Positions 24,201-32,600 of a DNA stretch of 60,000 nt are shown here, one piece after another. The position numbers and the translations under genes are program-made. Source of the DNA: Antedon mediterranea. Lineage: Eukaryota > Echinodermata > Crinoidea > Comatulida > Antedonidae. The stretch is taken from NCBI RefSeq assembly GCF_964355755.1, contig NC_092671.1:39699304-39759303 (forward strand), given 5' to 3'. Each line of letters opens with the position of its first letter. Positions within the stretch are counted from its first letter, which is position 1. The notes beneath the pieces were generated by a model. The model was not told the DNA's origin. It did not search any database and was given only the letters and a program-made list of their open reading frames with translations.

Positions 24201-25490
24201 TTATTATAATTTACGTAACCTATTTAACTATTACTTTGATTTTTCATTCTGTGTTAAAAAATGGTTTAATTTGAAAGAGATAAATGTTGATTTGATTTGA
24301 GGAAACAGTTAACAGGATGCTGAAGTTATTGTTTTGCATTACTTGCGCTCTGTATATATATACATATATTTCTCCATAGTCTTCACTATCAAACTTAATG
24401 TGACAAAAACTAGTTTGATAGTGTAGACAGAGCTTTACACCAAAGAGCAGTTGGTTTTACTTTTAAATCTATATTAAATAACAGGATATAAATCAAGTAT
24501 AAAATACCTATATTTGTATAAATGTATAGTACTAATAAAATACTTTGACCTTTGGTCTAAAAATTATTTAAAAAACTATAATAAGGTCATTTGCATATAA
24601 TTTACAGTATATCACATTTAATTAAAGGGCATATGGTGTACATAACAGACACATAGAAGGTCAGTTACCATTTAAATATTAACTGTAAACATCAACTATC
24701 CACATCAAATTATAAAAACTATGAACAATTTCTCAATTTACTAAAATGAGATGAGTGTGCAATAAAGGTTAACAAGTTCACACTGGTTTTAATTAAAATC
24801 AGTGAATGGACGGATTTGTGAAAATCTGTTGTTGCATACAATATAATAGGATGTTTATGTTAATAGGATTAATCTGATTATTGTCTAACCTAACAACTGA
24901 TTATTGTTTTTGTAATCAAAGAAAAATTGATTTTAGCAGAATTTAGGAAAAACATTGTCATGGTTCAGTAGGTATTAATCAATGAAAGTATATGATAATT
25001 GTACACATAAAATAAACTTTAAAAAATGTTACATACAGTTCATAATTAAATTATTATTAATTTAATTCTTTATCATGAGAAATATGTCGAGCACATATAT
25101 CATAGTTAAATACCACTTGTATTGTAGGCTGGTCAACTGAGAATAAGATTCAGTTAGTGGCACAGCAGAGTAAAACCACAAAACTGGCATTCTTAAAATA
25201 GACTTAGGCCTATTAGGCCTAGAAGGATATTCCTACCTAGGCCTAGCTTGGTTTAGTATTAGAAAAACTCAGTCAGGCACTCACATGTGTGCACGTCCGT
25301 ACACAGTAGTATAATGACCTTGCTTGGAAATTTGTGTTTTGGAAAATCCACCCACTTTTAATTTCAGAAAACATCAACCGAATTACTTACCACTCCATAT
25401 ACCAAGTTTCAAGCTATTCTTGTTTAGGTTCTCAACATATGGACCTAAAAATCGATTTAGTAAATCCACAACCAGAGATTCGAAGACCAT
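61..25490 (-). CDS. VPS13: VPS13A/C-type bridge lipid-transfer protein, N-terminal 1,081 residues (25 exons, 3' end outside window)
   Basis: Exons on the minus strand: 25490-25391, 22094-22051, 21605-21467, 19599-19334, 19182-19123, 18106-18026, 17732-17675, 17503-17376, 17129-17023, 16804-16633, 16078-15895, 14184-14087, 13849-13701, 13373-13172, 12900-12842, 12480-12328, 12134-12050, 11662-11575, 11199-11085, 10795-10663, 9695-9558, 6556-6332, 6018-5862, 4464-4379, 277-61. All joins keep one frame, with GT donors and AG acceptors. The start, [16 protein letters not shown], is the canonical start of the chorein/VPS13 N-terminal domain (about residues 1-115, including IPWKNLYTS and LYLLIVPK). 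Later blocks match VPS13A in order: [54 protein letters not shown] and [12 protein letters not shown]13 proteins form a long hydrophobic groove that moves phospholipid between membranes at contact sites. Human VPS13A and VPS13C are about 3,100-3,700 residues, so roughly one third is here. Vertebrates have both paralogues; the single invertebrate gene is best called VPS13A/C. Residues 408-429 (exon 11) are an unusual Lys/Gly-rich insertion. Family assignment is very secure; individual exon edges are by eye. Confidence 0.96.
352..430. repeat. (TAA)n plus AGCGC short interspersed repeat
   Basis: TAATAATAATAATACTCATA, then TATATAGCACC and CTAAGCGCTTTACAC. Related units occur at 21868-21935 and 49836-49905. 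Similar sequences are common in marine invertebrate genomes (general knowledge); in a VPS13 intron here. Confidence 0.45.
575..4342. repeat. 40-bp minisatellite, 94 units, with 1,840-bp higher-order dimer
   Basis: From 581 to 4340 the unit GTGTTTGTGTTCCTTTCATT plus GTCTTGTCCTGTATTCAAAT repeats 94 times with almost no divergence. Variants are a T-to-G change (at 850, 970, 1410, 1930, 2130 and again at 2690, 2810, 3250, 3770, 3970) and a CC-to-TT change (at about 1952 and 3792). Each variant in the first half recurs exactly 1,840 bp later. The array lies in the VPS13 intron between exons 24 and 25. The unit contains no stop in any plus frame, so long open frames here are not genes. Confidence 0.98.
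4379..4464 (-). CDS. VPS13: VPS13 exon 24 with two in-frame candidate acceptors 6 nt apart
   Basis: The exon encodes [20 protein letters not shown] plus eight residues. Upstream are TTTCAG and, six bases later, CTTTAG. Both give a continuous frame from exon 23 and differ only by Ala-Leu, so both splice forms are possible. The donor (GTATGT) lies 38 bp from the end of the 3.8 kb 40-bp minisatellite in the following intron. The exon corresponds to the VPS13A segment before the DLLTLEY-type block. Confidence 0.85.
4600..4758. repeat. Near-perfect palindrome, arms about 70 bp
   Basis: The left arm (AATGAATGTT...GGTACAAATAATGGCAC...GTGAATGATGAAAGGTTATA) is mirrored by the right arm (TATAACCTTTCATCATTCAC...GTGCCATTATTTGTACC...AACATTCATT), with the centre near 4678. 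Probably a foldback MITE. Confidence 0.85.
4764..5512. mobile_element. MITE-like element with TTATATAACA TIR and CCTAGG-rich core
   Basis: The left end TATATAACATCTAAATAAAT and the right end ATTTATTTAGGTGTTATATA are inverted repeats. Inside are a CCTAGG/GGCCTAGC-rich tract (4968-5058) and AATAGTGCGTACTATTGCAC near the right end. Another end of the same family lies at 20404-20500. No coding sequence. Confidence 0.6.
6332..6556 (-). CDS. VPS13: VPS13 exon 22: acidic linker exon with second FFAT-like motif EFLSAEE
   Basis: This 75-codon exon is phase 0 at both ends and joins exon 21 (or exon 20 if 21 is skipped) to the conserved block that begins ITLNMCQ. It encodes a disordered-looking acidic stretch ([19 protein letters not shown]). 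The core EFLSAEE lies at 6434-6454 (residues 888-894). It follows the FFAT consensus EFFDAxE at positions 1, 2, 5 and 7, with Ser at position 4 instead of Asp, as in phospho-FFAT motifs. FFAT motifs tether VPS13 to VAP proteins on the ER. The basic segment after it (KQKLKREQ) leads into the next lipid-groove repeat. Confidence 0.88.
7126..7495. repeat. 24-bp minisatellite, about 15 units, with hexamer higher-order pattern
   Basis: Unit GTAAAATAGTATTTGAACGT plus TAGA, TTAA or TAAA (types G, T, A). The type order is G T A, G T G T A A, G T G T A A, A: a six-unit (144-bp) block repeated twice. It lies in the intron between VPS13 exons 21 and 22. Confidence 0.93.
8140..8295. mobile_element. Short inverted-repeat MITE (TIR GTGGCGTAACG / CTGCGTTACGCAAC)
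   Basis: A GC-rich island in an AT-rich intron. The ends are inverted repeats around GCGTAACG, and the inner parts (AGGCCC near 8200, GGGCCTATTAGGAG near 8245) also pair. No coding potential. Confidence 0.6.
8411..8549. mobile_element. CTCTGTCTACAC MITE copy 1
   Basis: Ends are CCTCTGTCTACACTATCAAA and, diverged, TTGATATTGTAATCAGAGCT. The internal AAATATGGAAGTAATG and CATATATGGGCACATCACAT blocks are typical of the family. Confidence 0.85.
9558..9695 (-). CDS. VPS13: VPS13 exon 21: in-frame, skippable acidic exon with FFAT-like motif GYFTPCG
   Basis: This 46-codon exon has phase 0 at both ends, so it can be kept or skipped without a frameshift. The acceptor is strong (CTTTTTCATACAG). The donor is GTTAGT, weaker than its neighbours; if unused, translation reads two more codons (V, S) to a TAA stop. 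The encoded tail is very acidic ([10 protein letters not shown]) and is followed by GYFTPCG at 9564-9584 (residues 845-851). In human VPS13A the VAP-binding FFAT motif EFFDAPC sits at almost the same residue number and also follows an acidic tract. Here core position 4 is Thr followed by Pro, the pattern of a phospho-FFAT. VAP binding is an inference from the motif. Confidence 0.8.
10922..11067. mobile_element. CTCTGTCTACAC MITE copy 2, 17 bp from the exon 19 donor
   Basis: Full TIR on the left, diverged right end (TTTGATAGTGCGGACAGAGC). It has two internal 'TATGGTAGTG' modules. It sits 17 bp inside the intron after VPS13 exon 19. Confidence 0.88.
11756..11881. mobile_element. CTCTGTCTACAC MITE copy 3
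   Basis: AAGCTCTCTCTACACTATCA at the left and TTTGATAGTGTAGACAGAGC at the right; short internal part. In the intron between VPS13 exons 17 and 18. Confidence 0.88.
13471..13657. mobile_element. Palindromic MITE, TIR AAGGCCAATTTATACAGACG
   Basis: The left end AAGGCCAATTTATACAGACG mirrors the right end GTCGTCTGTGTAAATTGACC. GTAACGGTGAGCGGTAAC near the left matches ACCGTTACC at the right. A related fragment lies at 26976-27100. Confidence 0.78.
13982..14086. mobile_element. CTCTGTCTACAC MITE copy 4, truncated at the exon 12 donor
   Basis: The left end is diverged (CTTGAAACTATCAAACTTTA). The right side stops inside the repeated GGGCATATCACTACCATATT module exactly where VPS13 exon 12 ends, so the donor reads GTAAATATAG with its bases after GT matching MITE sequence. 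Confidence 0.75.
14625..15155. repeat. 21-bp minisatellite, about 25 units
   Basis: The unit is TGTTTCCTTGTGATCAAGGT plus C, with rare variants (TGTATCC, TTTCTTTG, one 1-bp deletion near 14690). The length is a multiple of three, so both strands stay open and give artefactual heptapeptide repeats. It lies in the intron between VPS13 exons 11 and 12. Confidence 0.95.
15229..15873. mobile_element. Inverted-repeat element, TIR AAGCCTGTTTTCCTGTC, 645 bp, TA flanks
   Basis: The left end AAGCCTGTTTTCCTGTCAAC mirrors the right end GTCGACAGGAAAACAGGCTT, with TA on both sides. Long subterminal arms are rich in AACGTT, TTGCGTTGAG and TTAACGATT motifs. No ORF, so non-autonomous. The same termini occur at 56616-56932. 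Confidence 0.82.
16423..16604. mobile_element. CTCTGTCTACAC MITE copy 5
   Basis: AAGCTCTGTCTGCACTATCA on the left, GATAGTGTAAACAGAGCTT on the right, and a strong internal palindrome around ATGACATGATGATGTCAT. It ends 28 bp before the donor of VPS13 exon 10. Confidence 0.9.
18210..18492. mobile_element. Inverted-repeat MITE, TIR TCCATAAAATTGCTAC
   Basis: The left TCTCCATAAAATTGCTACTT mirrors the right TGTAGCGATTTTATGGAACC. A second internal palindrome pairs GATTCATCGCCGACAAAATC with TGCCGATTTGACTGAGATGAATC. In the intron between VPS13 exons 5 and 6. Confidence 0.7.
19600..21466. other. VPS13 intron 3: no gene seen
   Basis: AT-rich intron. It holds a half copy of the TTATATAACA element (20404-20530, with GCGTGCAATAGTACGCACTA). 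Short open frames here have no supporting features. Confidence 0.6.
22095..25390. other. VPS13 intron 1 (3.3 kb): no gene seen
   Basis: AT-rich with scattered short repeats, one mini MITE at 24378-24435 and a CCTAGGCC-rich tract near 25207-25250. First introns often carry enhancers, but nothing recognisable stands out. Confidence 0.6.
24378..24435. mobile_element. CTCTGTCTACAC MITE copy 6, internally deleted
   Basis: Only the two terminal repeats remain (CACTATCAAACTTAATGTGAC and ACTAGTTTGATAGTGTAGAC), about 58 bp in all. A minimal foldback copy. Confidence 0.8.
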
Positions 25491-25660
25491 CTTAAAACGA
25501 TCTTTAAGATTTCACTTCCACTCTCTCTAGGCCCAAAGCCAACCTCTCAGCCTCACCGTGTTGTCGCGGCGAATAGCACGAAATCCAGGGTCCAAGAATC
25601 GAAACATGGGATGCCTGGATGATTTTGTCAATAGTTGGCTAGTGGTGGCGCTGTTAATAA
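25491..25660 (-). promoter_or_regulatory. Probable VPS13 promoter and 5' UTR region
   Basis: Sequence directly upstream of the VPS13 start codon, with a CG-containing patch (GTTGTCGCGGCGAATAGCACG near 25560-25580). TNPO3 ends only about 1.2 kb further upstream in the same direction, so the promoter must be compact. By position only. Confidence 0.35.
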
Positions 25661-25987
25661 TAAAGATTACCATTTTGTGTACTTCTACGAATTACGCCTG
25701 ATATTTTCACAATATAATATCTATACAATTTACGACCACACAATTGGAAATGTTTAGTTTTTTTTATTCAGGTGTTTTGACGAAAATACATCTACATATA
25801 TGCAAGACATTACATCTAAAAAATACATCTAACATAATTTTGTTCAGTGAAGATTAAGAAAAATAAGACTTATTTCTCATGGTAACAATGACTGAATGCA
25901 ACATTGGCAAAAATTGAATTATTGACATAATTAAAATTGTATTACAACATTTAAGATGAGTTCAAAACATTGGCTTGACTGTTTTTC

Positions 25988-26671
25988 TTTATTTATTTGA
26001 ATGATTGAATATTCAATAACAATGTTGACTTCTGTAATCAAACCTAATGTGTTAAGAATCCTAAAGTATGTACTTAAAACAGCTACATTTAATTGTATCT
26101 AGTAGCAACATAACATAATGACATTAAGTACACAACATTCTGAAGATGATGTAAAGAAATCTTACAGCAACATTTATATTAAGAAAAGCTATACAAAATG
26201 TATACAAAGACCAAGTACATTGTGGTAGGTGATTGATAAGTTAAAACAAAAGCCAGAAACAAAGATTTAAAAACAAAATCAACAAGGTTTAAAACTTAGA
26301 AACTTAAAAAATAAAATATTATTTAAAATAAGCAGTTTATTTTTCATATGAAAAATGAATGCACAATTCTGACACACACAAGCTTCATCTTAATTGTACT
26401 CCTAAATTTCAGTTATTTCCCATTATTTATCAGTCATATCAATTAAATGTTTACATCATAAACACCTTCCCATGTAAAAATTGCAAGTAGCAGAATTATT
26501 TCAGAACATTTGGTTGAACACTTTCCAGAATATAAAAATATGTTAGCAAAAGTATGTTCTATTTTTGTTAACTGCTTAATACACTGTTTACACAAAATGG
26601 TTTGGCTAACATTCATGTCACAAAGGATGAACTATGTTTATGTTGTTTAAAAACTTGATTTTTGAGTTCCG
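25988..26671 (-). other. TNPO3 3' UTR, candidate poly(A) signals
   Basis: Downstream of the TNPO3 stop, AATAAA occurs on the minus strand at 26336-26341 and twice around 25988-25997. Either could end the transcript before the VPS13 promoter. Choice is not possible without RNA data. Confidence 0.35.
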
Positions 26672-29600
26672 CTATCTGAATAAGCGAGCAAAGTCCCGGA
26701 GTGCATAGATTATTTCTTTCTGATTTTCCGCCCTGAAAATAATAAAAGAAAACATATAAAGTTGTAGCCTGCATGTTTAAAGCAAAGTAACAGACGATAC
26801 TTAAATAAGAACTGTTAGTTAAAGAGCAGTGTGATTTCGCAGTATTCTGAGGTTAAAACTATATAAAGCTCTGTGTACACTATCAAACTTATTGTGACAA
26901 AAAATGTGATGTGCCCAAATATGGACACGATGATGTCATATCACTACCATATTTGGGTACATCCAACTTTTTTTGAGGGGAAAACCGTGTAGCTTGTCCC
27001 ATAAAGAGTCTGTATCTCAGCATTGTGTGTAAATAAAGAAATAACATATATTCTATATTTTTATCACCATTACTGCTTGTCTGTGTAAATTTGCCTATAT
27101 TGCTTCAACATCAGAATACTGCAAAATCACTGCAGTGTAATTTGTTATGGTAAAAAACATACGTTGTGATAGCCTTGTGAAAGTCTGTCAGTTGCTTCTG
27201 TGTAGCATTAACTGTTCCTGCATTACCCTGTGTTGGTAGAGCCTTCAGTGCAGTCTCCAACCATTGACAAACAGCCTGTGAATTCAATATATCTGTTATG
27301 TGCCTAAAGCCTCTGTTTAATAACTAAAGCTCTGTCTAGACTATCAAACTTTATGTAACAAAAAAATGTGATGTGACCATATATAGACATGATTATGTCA
27401 TATCACTACCATATTTAAGCTTATCACTATCATATTTGGGCACATCATACTTTTTTGTTAAACTAGTTTGATAGTGTAGATAGAGCTTAAGTCAGGTTTT
27501 GCTAGCAATCCAACAGTTTCTGTTGCTGTACTCCTACTAAAATGAGATATTTCCTTTAAATTCCAACCATGTCAAAATAAAGACAATAAACAGAGATTTA
27601 TTTGACTGCAGGATAAAATGTAAAAAACAATTTCTAAAATCTCATACAATAACATGGACAAGAATTGTGTATTAAAAAGATAGAGCTGAACCCAATAACT
27701 TTAGATCAGAAATCAACCACTACATAATCTCATATCATACCTAATTATTTGTACAGTATTCAAAATTCAATAACAAACTGATGATGTCTGGCTGACAGCT
27801 TGACGAAACTGTCTTGAAACGTAAGTTAATTTATAGTGGTTTACAATCAATGAATTACATATCAAAGCGTGTTGTCCATAATTTTAAAGATATTACAAAA
27901 TTCTTACTGCTCTGTCTAACTTCATCAGAAGGAAGAGAACATCGCCTTGGTCTGGAACCATGAAGGACGGCAAGTGAAAGACGCACGCTGTAATGATACC
28001 CTTCGTTATTTCTTCTCCGTGAGTAATAAACAATGGTTTTACGAGCGAGACTCTTGTTTCATAATTCTGCTTTTCCTGTAAACAAAATTGTGTAATCAGT
28101 AAAATCTGCCAAAAACAGATTCTAAGGTTTATGTGGCATATAAAAAAATATAAAAATTTAAATAAATTAAAGTTACATTTATTATTACTTTAAAGAACCG
28201 GTGTACTAGTACATCACAGCCACTGATCATAACTGGGCCCTCTGGAAGACCAGTCTTAGACTGAAGAAGTTACCTAGTATAAATAAATAATAACAAACAA
28301 ACAATATTAATGAGTACCGGTTTGTCTGTAGCACAGTTGATAAGATCTCTGAAGAACTTCATAACAGATGCATTGGCTTCGCGATGAGATAACGTTATTG
28401 CGAAGATTGCACATTCTAAGACGGATTGCATTACTGGAGAACGGAGAATTGCGAGTGGATTCCGTTGAACAAACCTAAACAATGAAACAGGAATAAGAGC
28501 TGTTTATCATATATACGTACATATTATAAGGTATCTTCCGAAGGACAAGGCAATGACATGTACTTTACAAGAAAGAAAAACGTTTAAACAAGTGTTTTAT
28601 AAAGATAAATGTAGAATTAACCTTGCGCAAAGTCTGAACAAGTCATCCACTGTGTCAGGGTGATCACGCAGACCATTCTCAGTTTGAAGCAGTTGAAATG
28701 CAGGTACTATGAATGCCTAAAGTTAAACAAATTGTAAAAACATTCTTTTTTACTATTATAATGTCTGGAACGCCATGCATACTAGGCTAGCCCAAGGGTG
28801 TCTAGTATTAAATAAATGTGGGGGAATAACCTGTGACTTGCAGCCTAACTGGGCTGAAAAGGTATGGACGGAAAATGCATTAACTTTCTTCTCCTCTAAG
28901 GTTCCCTTTGTGTCAAGTGCTGCCACCAAACCGCATCCGTTCGTCTGTCCACGACAGGGGCTGAATGGACCAGTACACAGGGTTAACCCCCTAATCGTTT
29001 GAAAGATGAACTGGGTTCTTCAGAGTACACACAAGCCAAATGTCTTATTCGAGAAGATTTGTTCTATAACAATGGTCGAGGAGTGACTTGAATCTGTGCT
29101 GATTGTATAGCTATGGTTTGCGGTGCCCCTGTCATAACCGCTTGGCGACTCAACTAGAGTTTACTGTACAATGTAATACAAAATTAATTGTGAAATAACA
29201 ATAAAGCAAGTACTAACCTGTAACATTTCTAATAGTCCAGCTATACAGCCGTCATCTTTGCCATACTCATCTACCAATATGCTGCCCAAGTAAAGAAAAC
29301 ATGAATGCTGGTGGCTTTGGTAGATGTTCACCATCTGAAAAAAAAGTACAAAATATGAGAAATTATTATCATTAACAATTTCTATGATGACGTAGATTCA
29401 ACTCCGGTTTCGGTTAGAAATTTCTATATTTAAAACAATAGGGTAATATTTTTGGGTAAATAAATTATATATATAAAAAAAATATTTCAATACTATAATA
29501 ATCAATAAATCATCATTGTTGTATATTATTACTATGTTTATTATTATGTTTAATTGATTGAATAAAAAATTCCCAAGAAGAGAAAAAAATCGCTAATACC

Positions 29601-32600
29601 AATACTAATAAACTTACTTGTGAAACTAATGGATTAAGTAAGACCACAGATCCCATACCAACACATCTGATAGCAAACCTCAAGCACCTACAACATCTCT
29701 CAATGATTTTAATGTCTGCTTTATAACGGTCACATGCATCTGATAGTACTGGCCAGATGTCTTGTATAAGAGGTTGGCATGGATGTGCTTGTCCATTGTT
29801 AACTGATGGATTTGTGTGCCTGGAACAAAAACAAAAAATGAACGCATCCATGAAACACACTCAATATATTTTCCTTTTTACCGAGGATAAAATAAAAAAG
29901 TAAATTGAAATCTGTAATTTGTCCAAACTCAGACGTCATAGAAACCATAAACAAAATATTTCCCTTAATGAAATAATACAATCATGCAGACTGTTCTCAA
30001 GAACATATTGGAACAAAAAAAAGTCCAGCTTTGCCAGAGTTTGATGAATAAAAACTAAAGATATTTACCTAAATATTTCCGCTAACCTGTCAAGCCAAAC
30101 AGTTGGATCTCCTTTAGAACCAGATTTTGCAACCTCACCCGACTTTAAAGCCTAGAAAATGAGATAAAAAAGAGAGTTAAAATGGCTACAAGAGCATGAT
30201 ATCAAACTCGTACTCATCTATTTTATATCTAGACATCTTACAAGTAGAGGTTTCATAGTAGAAGCAACCAGTAAAATGTCAGTTTGCTACCAGATTTTAT
30301 CTGCCTGTAAATAAGGTGTTAATAAAGTGTAATACCTACTACAAACCAATTCAATGTTACCTACTACAAACCAATTCAATGTTACCCACTAAAAAATGTA
30401 TTTACAACCAAACCCACCAAATCACCTTTACAAAACCATAAAATATATAGTATAATAAAAAATATAAATAAAAATCATTTTCTTACCTGACTTAAGGGAG
30501 TAATTTGTACATAGACTAATTGTTTAAGACCTTCTTGTATTTTATCTAAAGGCATCTTTGTTAGCACCAAAGCAGTACCTGCAATAAACAATGAGAGCAT
30601 TACAAATAATTTTAAAAAAAATAAATTGTATTTTGGATAATGACATAATTGAGGTTAAAACGTTGAATACCATGCTTAGTATACACATATTGTACTATAA
30701 TGCTTAATACTAAAAAATGTTGTGCTCTAAAGGATTTAAATATACAATGTAAATCACAAAATCTTGTTTTATTTACTTCATGCCCTTGTTATGTGCTCAC
30801 TAAAGCTTAGTTCCCACTAGAGAAGCAATTCAGAGACATAGATACAATGTAAATCACAAAATCTTGTTTTGTTTACTTCATGCCCTTGTTATGTGCTCAC
30901 TAAAGCTTAGTTCCCACTAGAGACGCAATTCAAAGACATAGATACAATGTAAATCACAAAATCTTGTTTTGTTTACTTCATGCCCTTGTTATGTGCTCAC
31001 TAAAGCTTAGTTCCCACTAGAGATGCAATTCAAAGACATAGATGCAAATGCAAGAGAGTTGACCAATAAAAAGCGATGGTTTGAACAATTCAATGCTTGT
31101 GATTGATCAAACCACTTGTGTTGCGTCCTTACATTACGTCCTAGTGGGAATCAAGCTTTACTGATTAAACCTACCTTTAAGCAAGCCTACACCAGCTTCA
31201 TGAGTTAAATTAAAGGAATCCATCGCCTGAACTATTTGTAAGAGTCCATCAAAGTGTTTTATCATTGGTTCTTGACAGCTAGAACAAAGGTTCATTAAAG
31301 AAGTGGCAGCGACTGAAGCGAGGGTGTCCACACGTAGACTGTCCATTAAGAAGCTTAAAAGAGGTTCTGTTGGAAAAGTACAGTTCAGCTATTTTTACTA
31401 GAGATTTTAGCTTATTTTTTATGCATGAATCATAGAAATTCAAGTTAGGTACTCTGTTGCTGTAGTCATTGTTCTTGAATCAAAATAATACAAATTTTAC
31501 TTTATTTAACCATGAAGGCCCAGATAAACCAATGTTTGTTCTTTCCTGGGCCATGCAATGAACTTAAGGAAAGAATCTATATTTTTTACTAACGTTCACA
31601 TATAGATAGGGATCTTATGAAATAGTTGTTAAATATATAAAAGGCAATCACCTAGGTAGTCAGGGTGTTTTTCAATCCACTCAGCAAGCTGACCCAACAT
31701 TCTTGTGCTTGTGTACTTAACTGCTATGTGTGTGGTGGCTGGAAGGTTGATAATAGCCTGAAGCACCTGGGGTACTATTTCATTCTCTCCACTACAGAAA
31801 AAAAAATAAAGCAGTTATAACACAATAGTTTAGGGTACACCATGTTTTCCAAAAAGGAAGTAAAGTAAAGCTCTCTACACTATCAAATTAGTGTGATAAC
31901 AAAAGTGTGATGTGCCTAAATATGATAGTGATATCACTAAATATAGTAGTGATATGACATCATCATGTCCATATATCAATATGTCACTTTTTTATAGTGT
32001 AGACACACCTTTAGGTTGTGAATGTCTGACATTTCAGATGTTATGCTACAACTGTCTACACTATCAAACTAGTTTGACAAAAAGTGTGATATGCTTACAT
32101 ATGCTAGTGATATGACATCATCATGTCTATATATGGGCACATCATGTCCATATATGGGCACATCATGTCCATATATGGGCACATCTCCTTTAAAACACCT
32201 GTTTCTCTCTCTGATTTTTTTTAATTTTTTTCCTTCTTTCATTGTTGGCATTCTGTATTTTTATATATATATATATATATTTATTTTCTATATCTTTGTT
32301 AATTTTGTGTTTTTATAGTTTATTTTGTATTTTCTGTTTGTTTGAGGGTCCCTAATGATCAGCTGATGCTGGATGGACCACCCTCATAAAATATTGTTGA
32401 AATAAATAAATAAAATCACATTTGTTTATCCCATAAAGATTGATAGTGTAGAAAGACCATCAAAGGTGTAACAAAATTAAACTTATTAACTCGCACTGAA
32501 ACAAAGTAAAGTTAGCCAAAACAATAGCATTATTGTAGTTTATTCGCCATACAAACCTTTAAATGCAATATTAATAAATCATGTAAAAACAAACAAATTT

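Noticed and set aside
28775-29002. Plus-strand open frame of 75 codons in a TNPO3 intron
   Set aside because: Lies within the SINE-like repeat; no homology or splice context.
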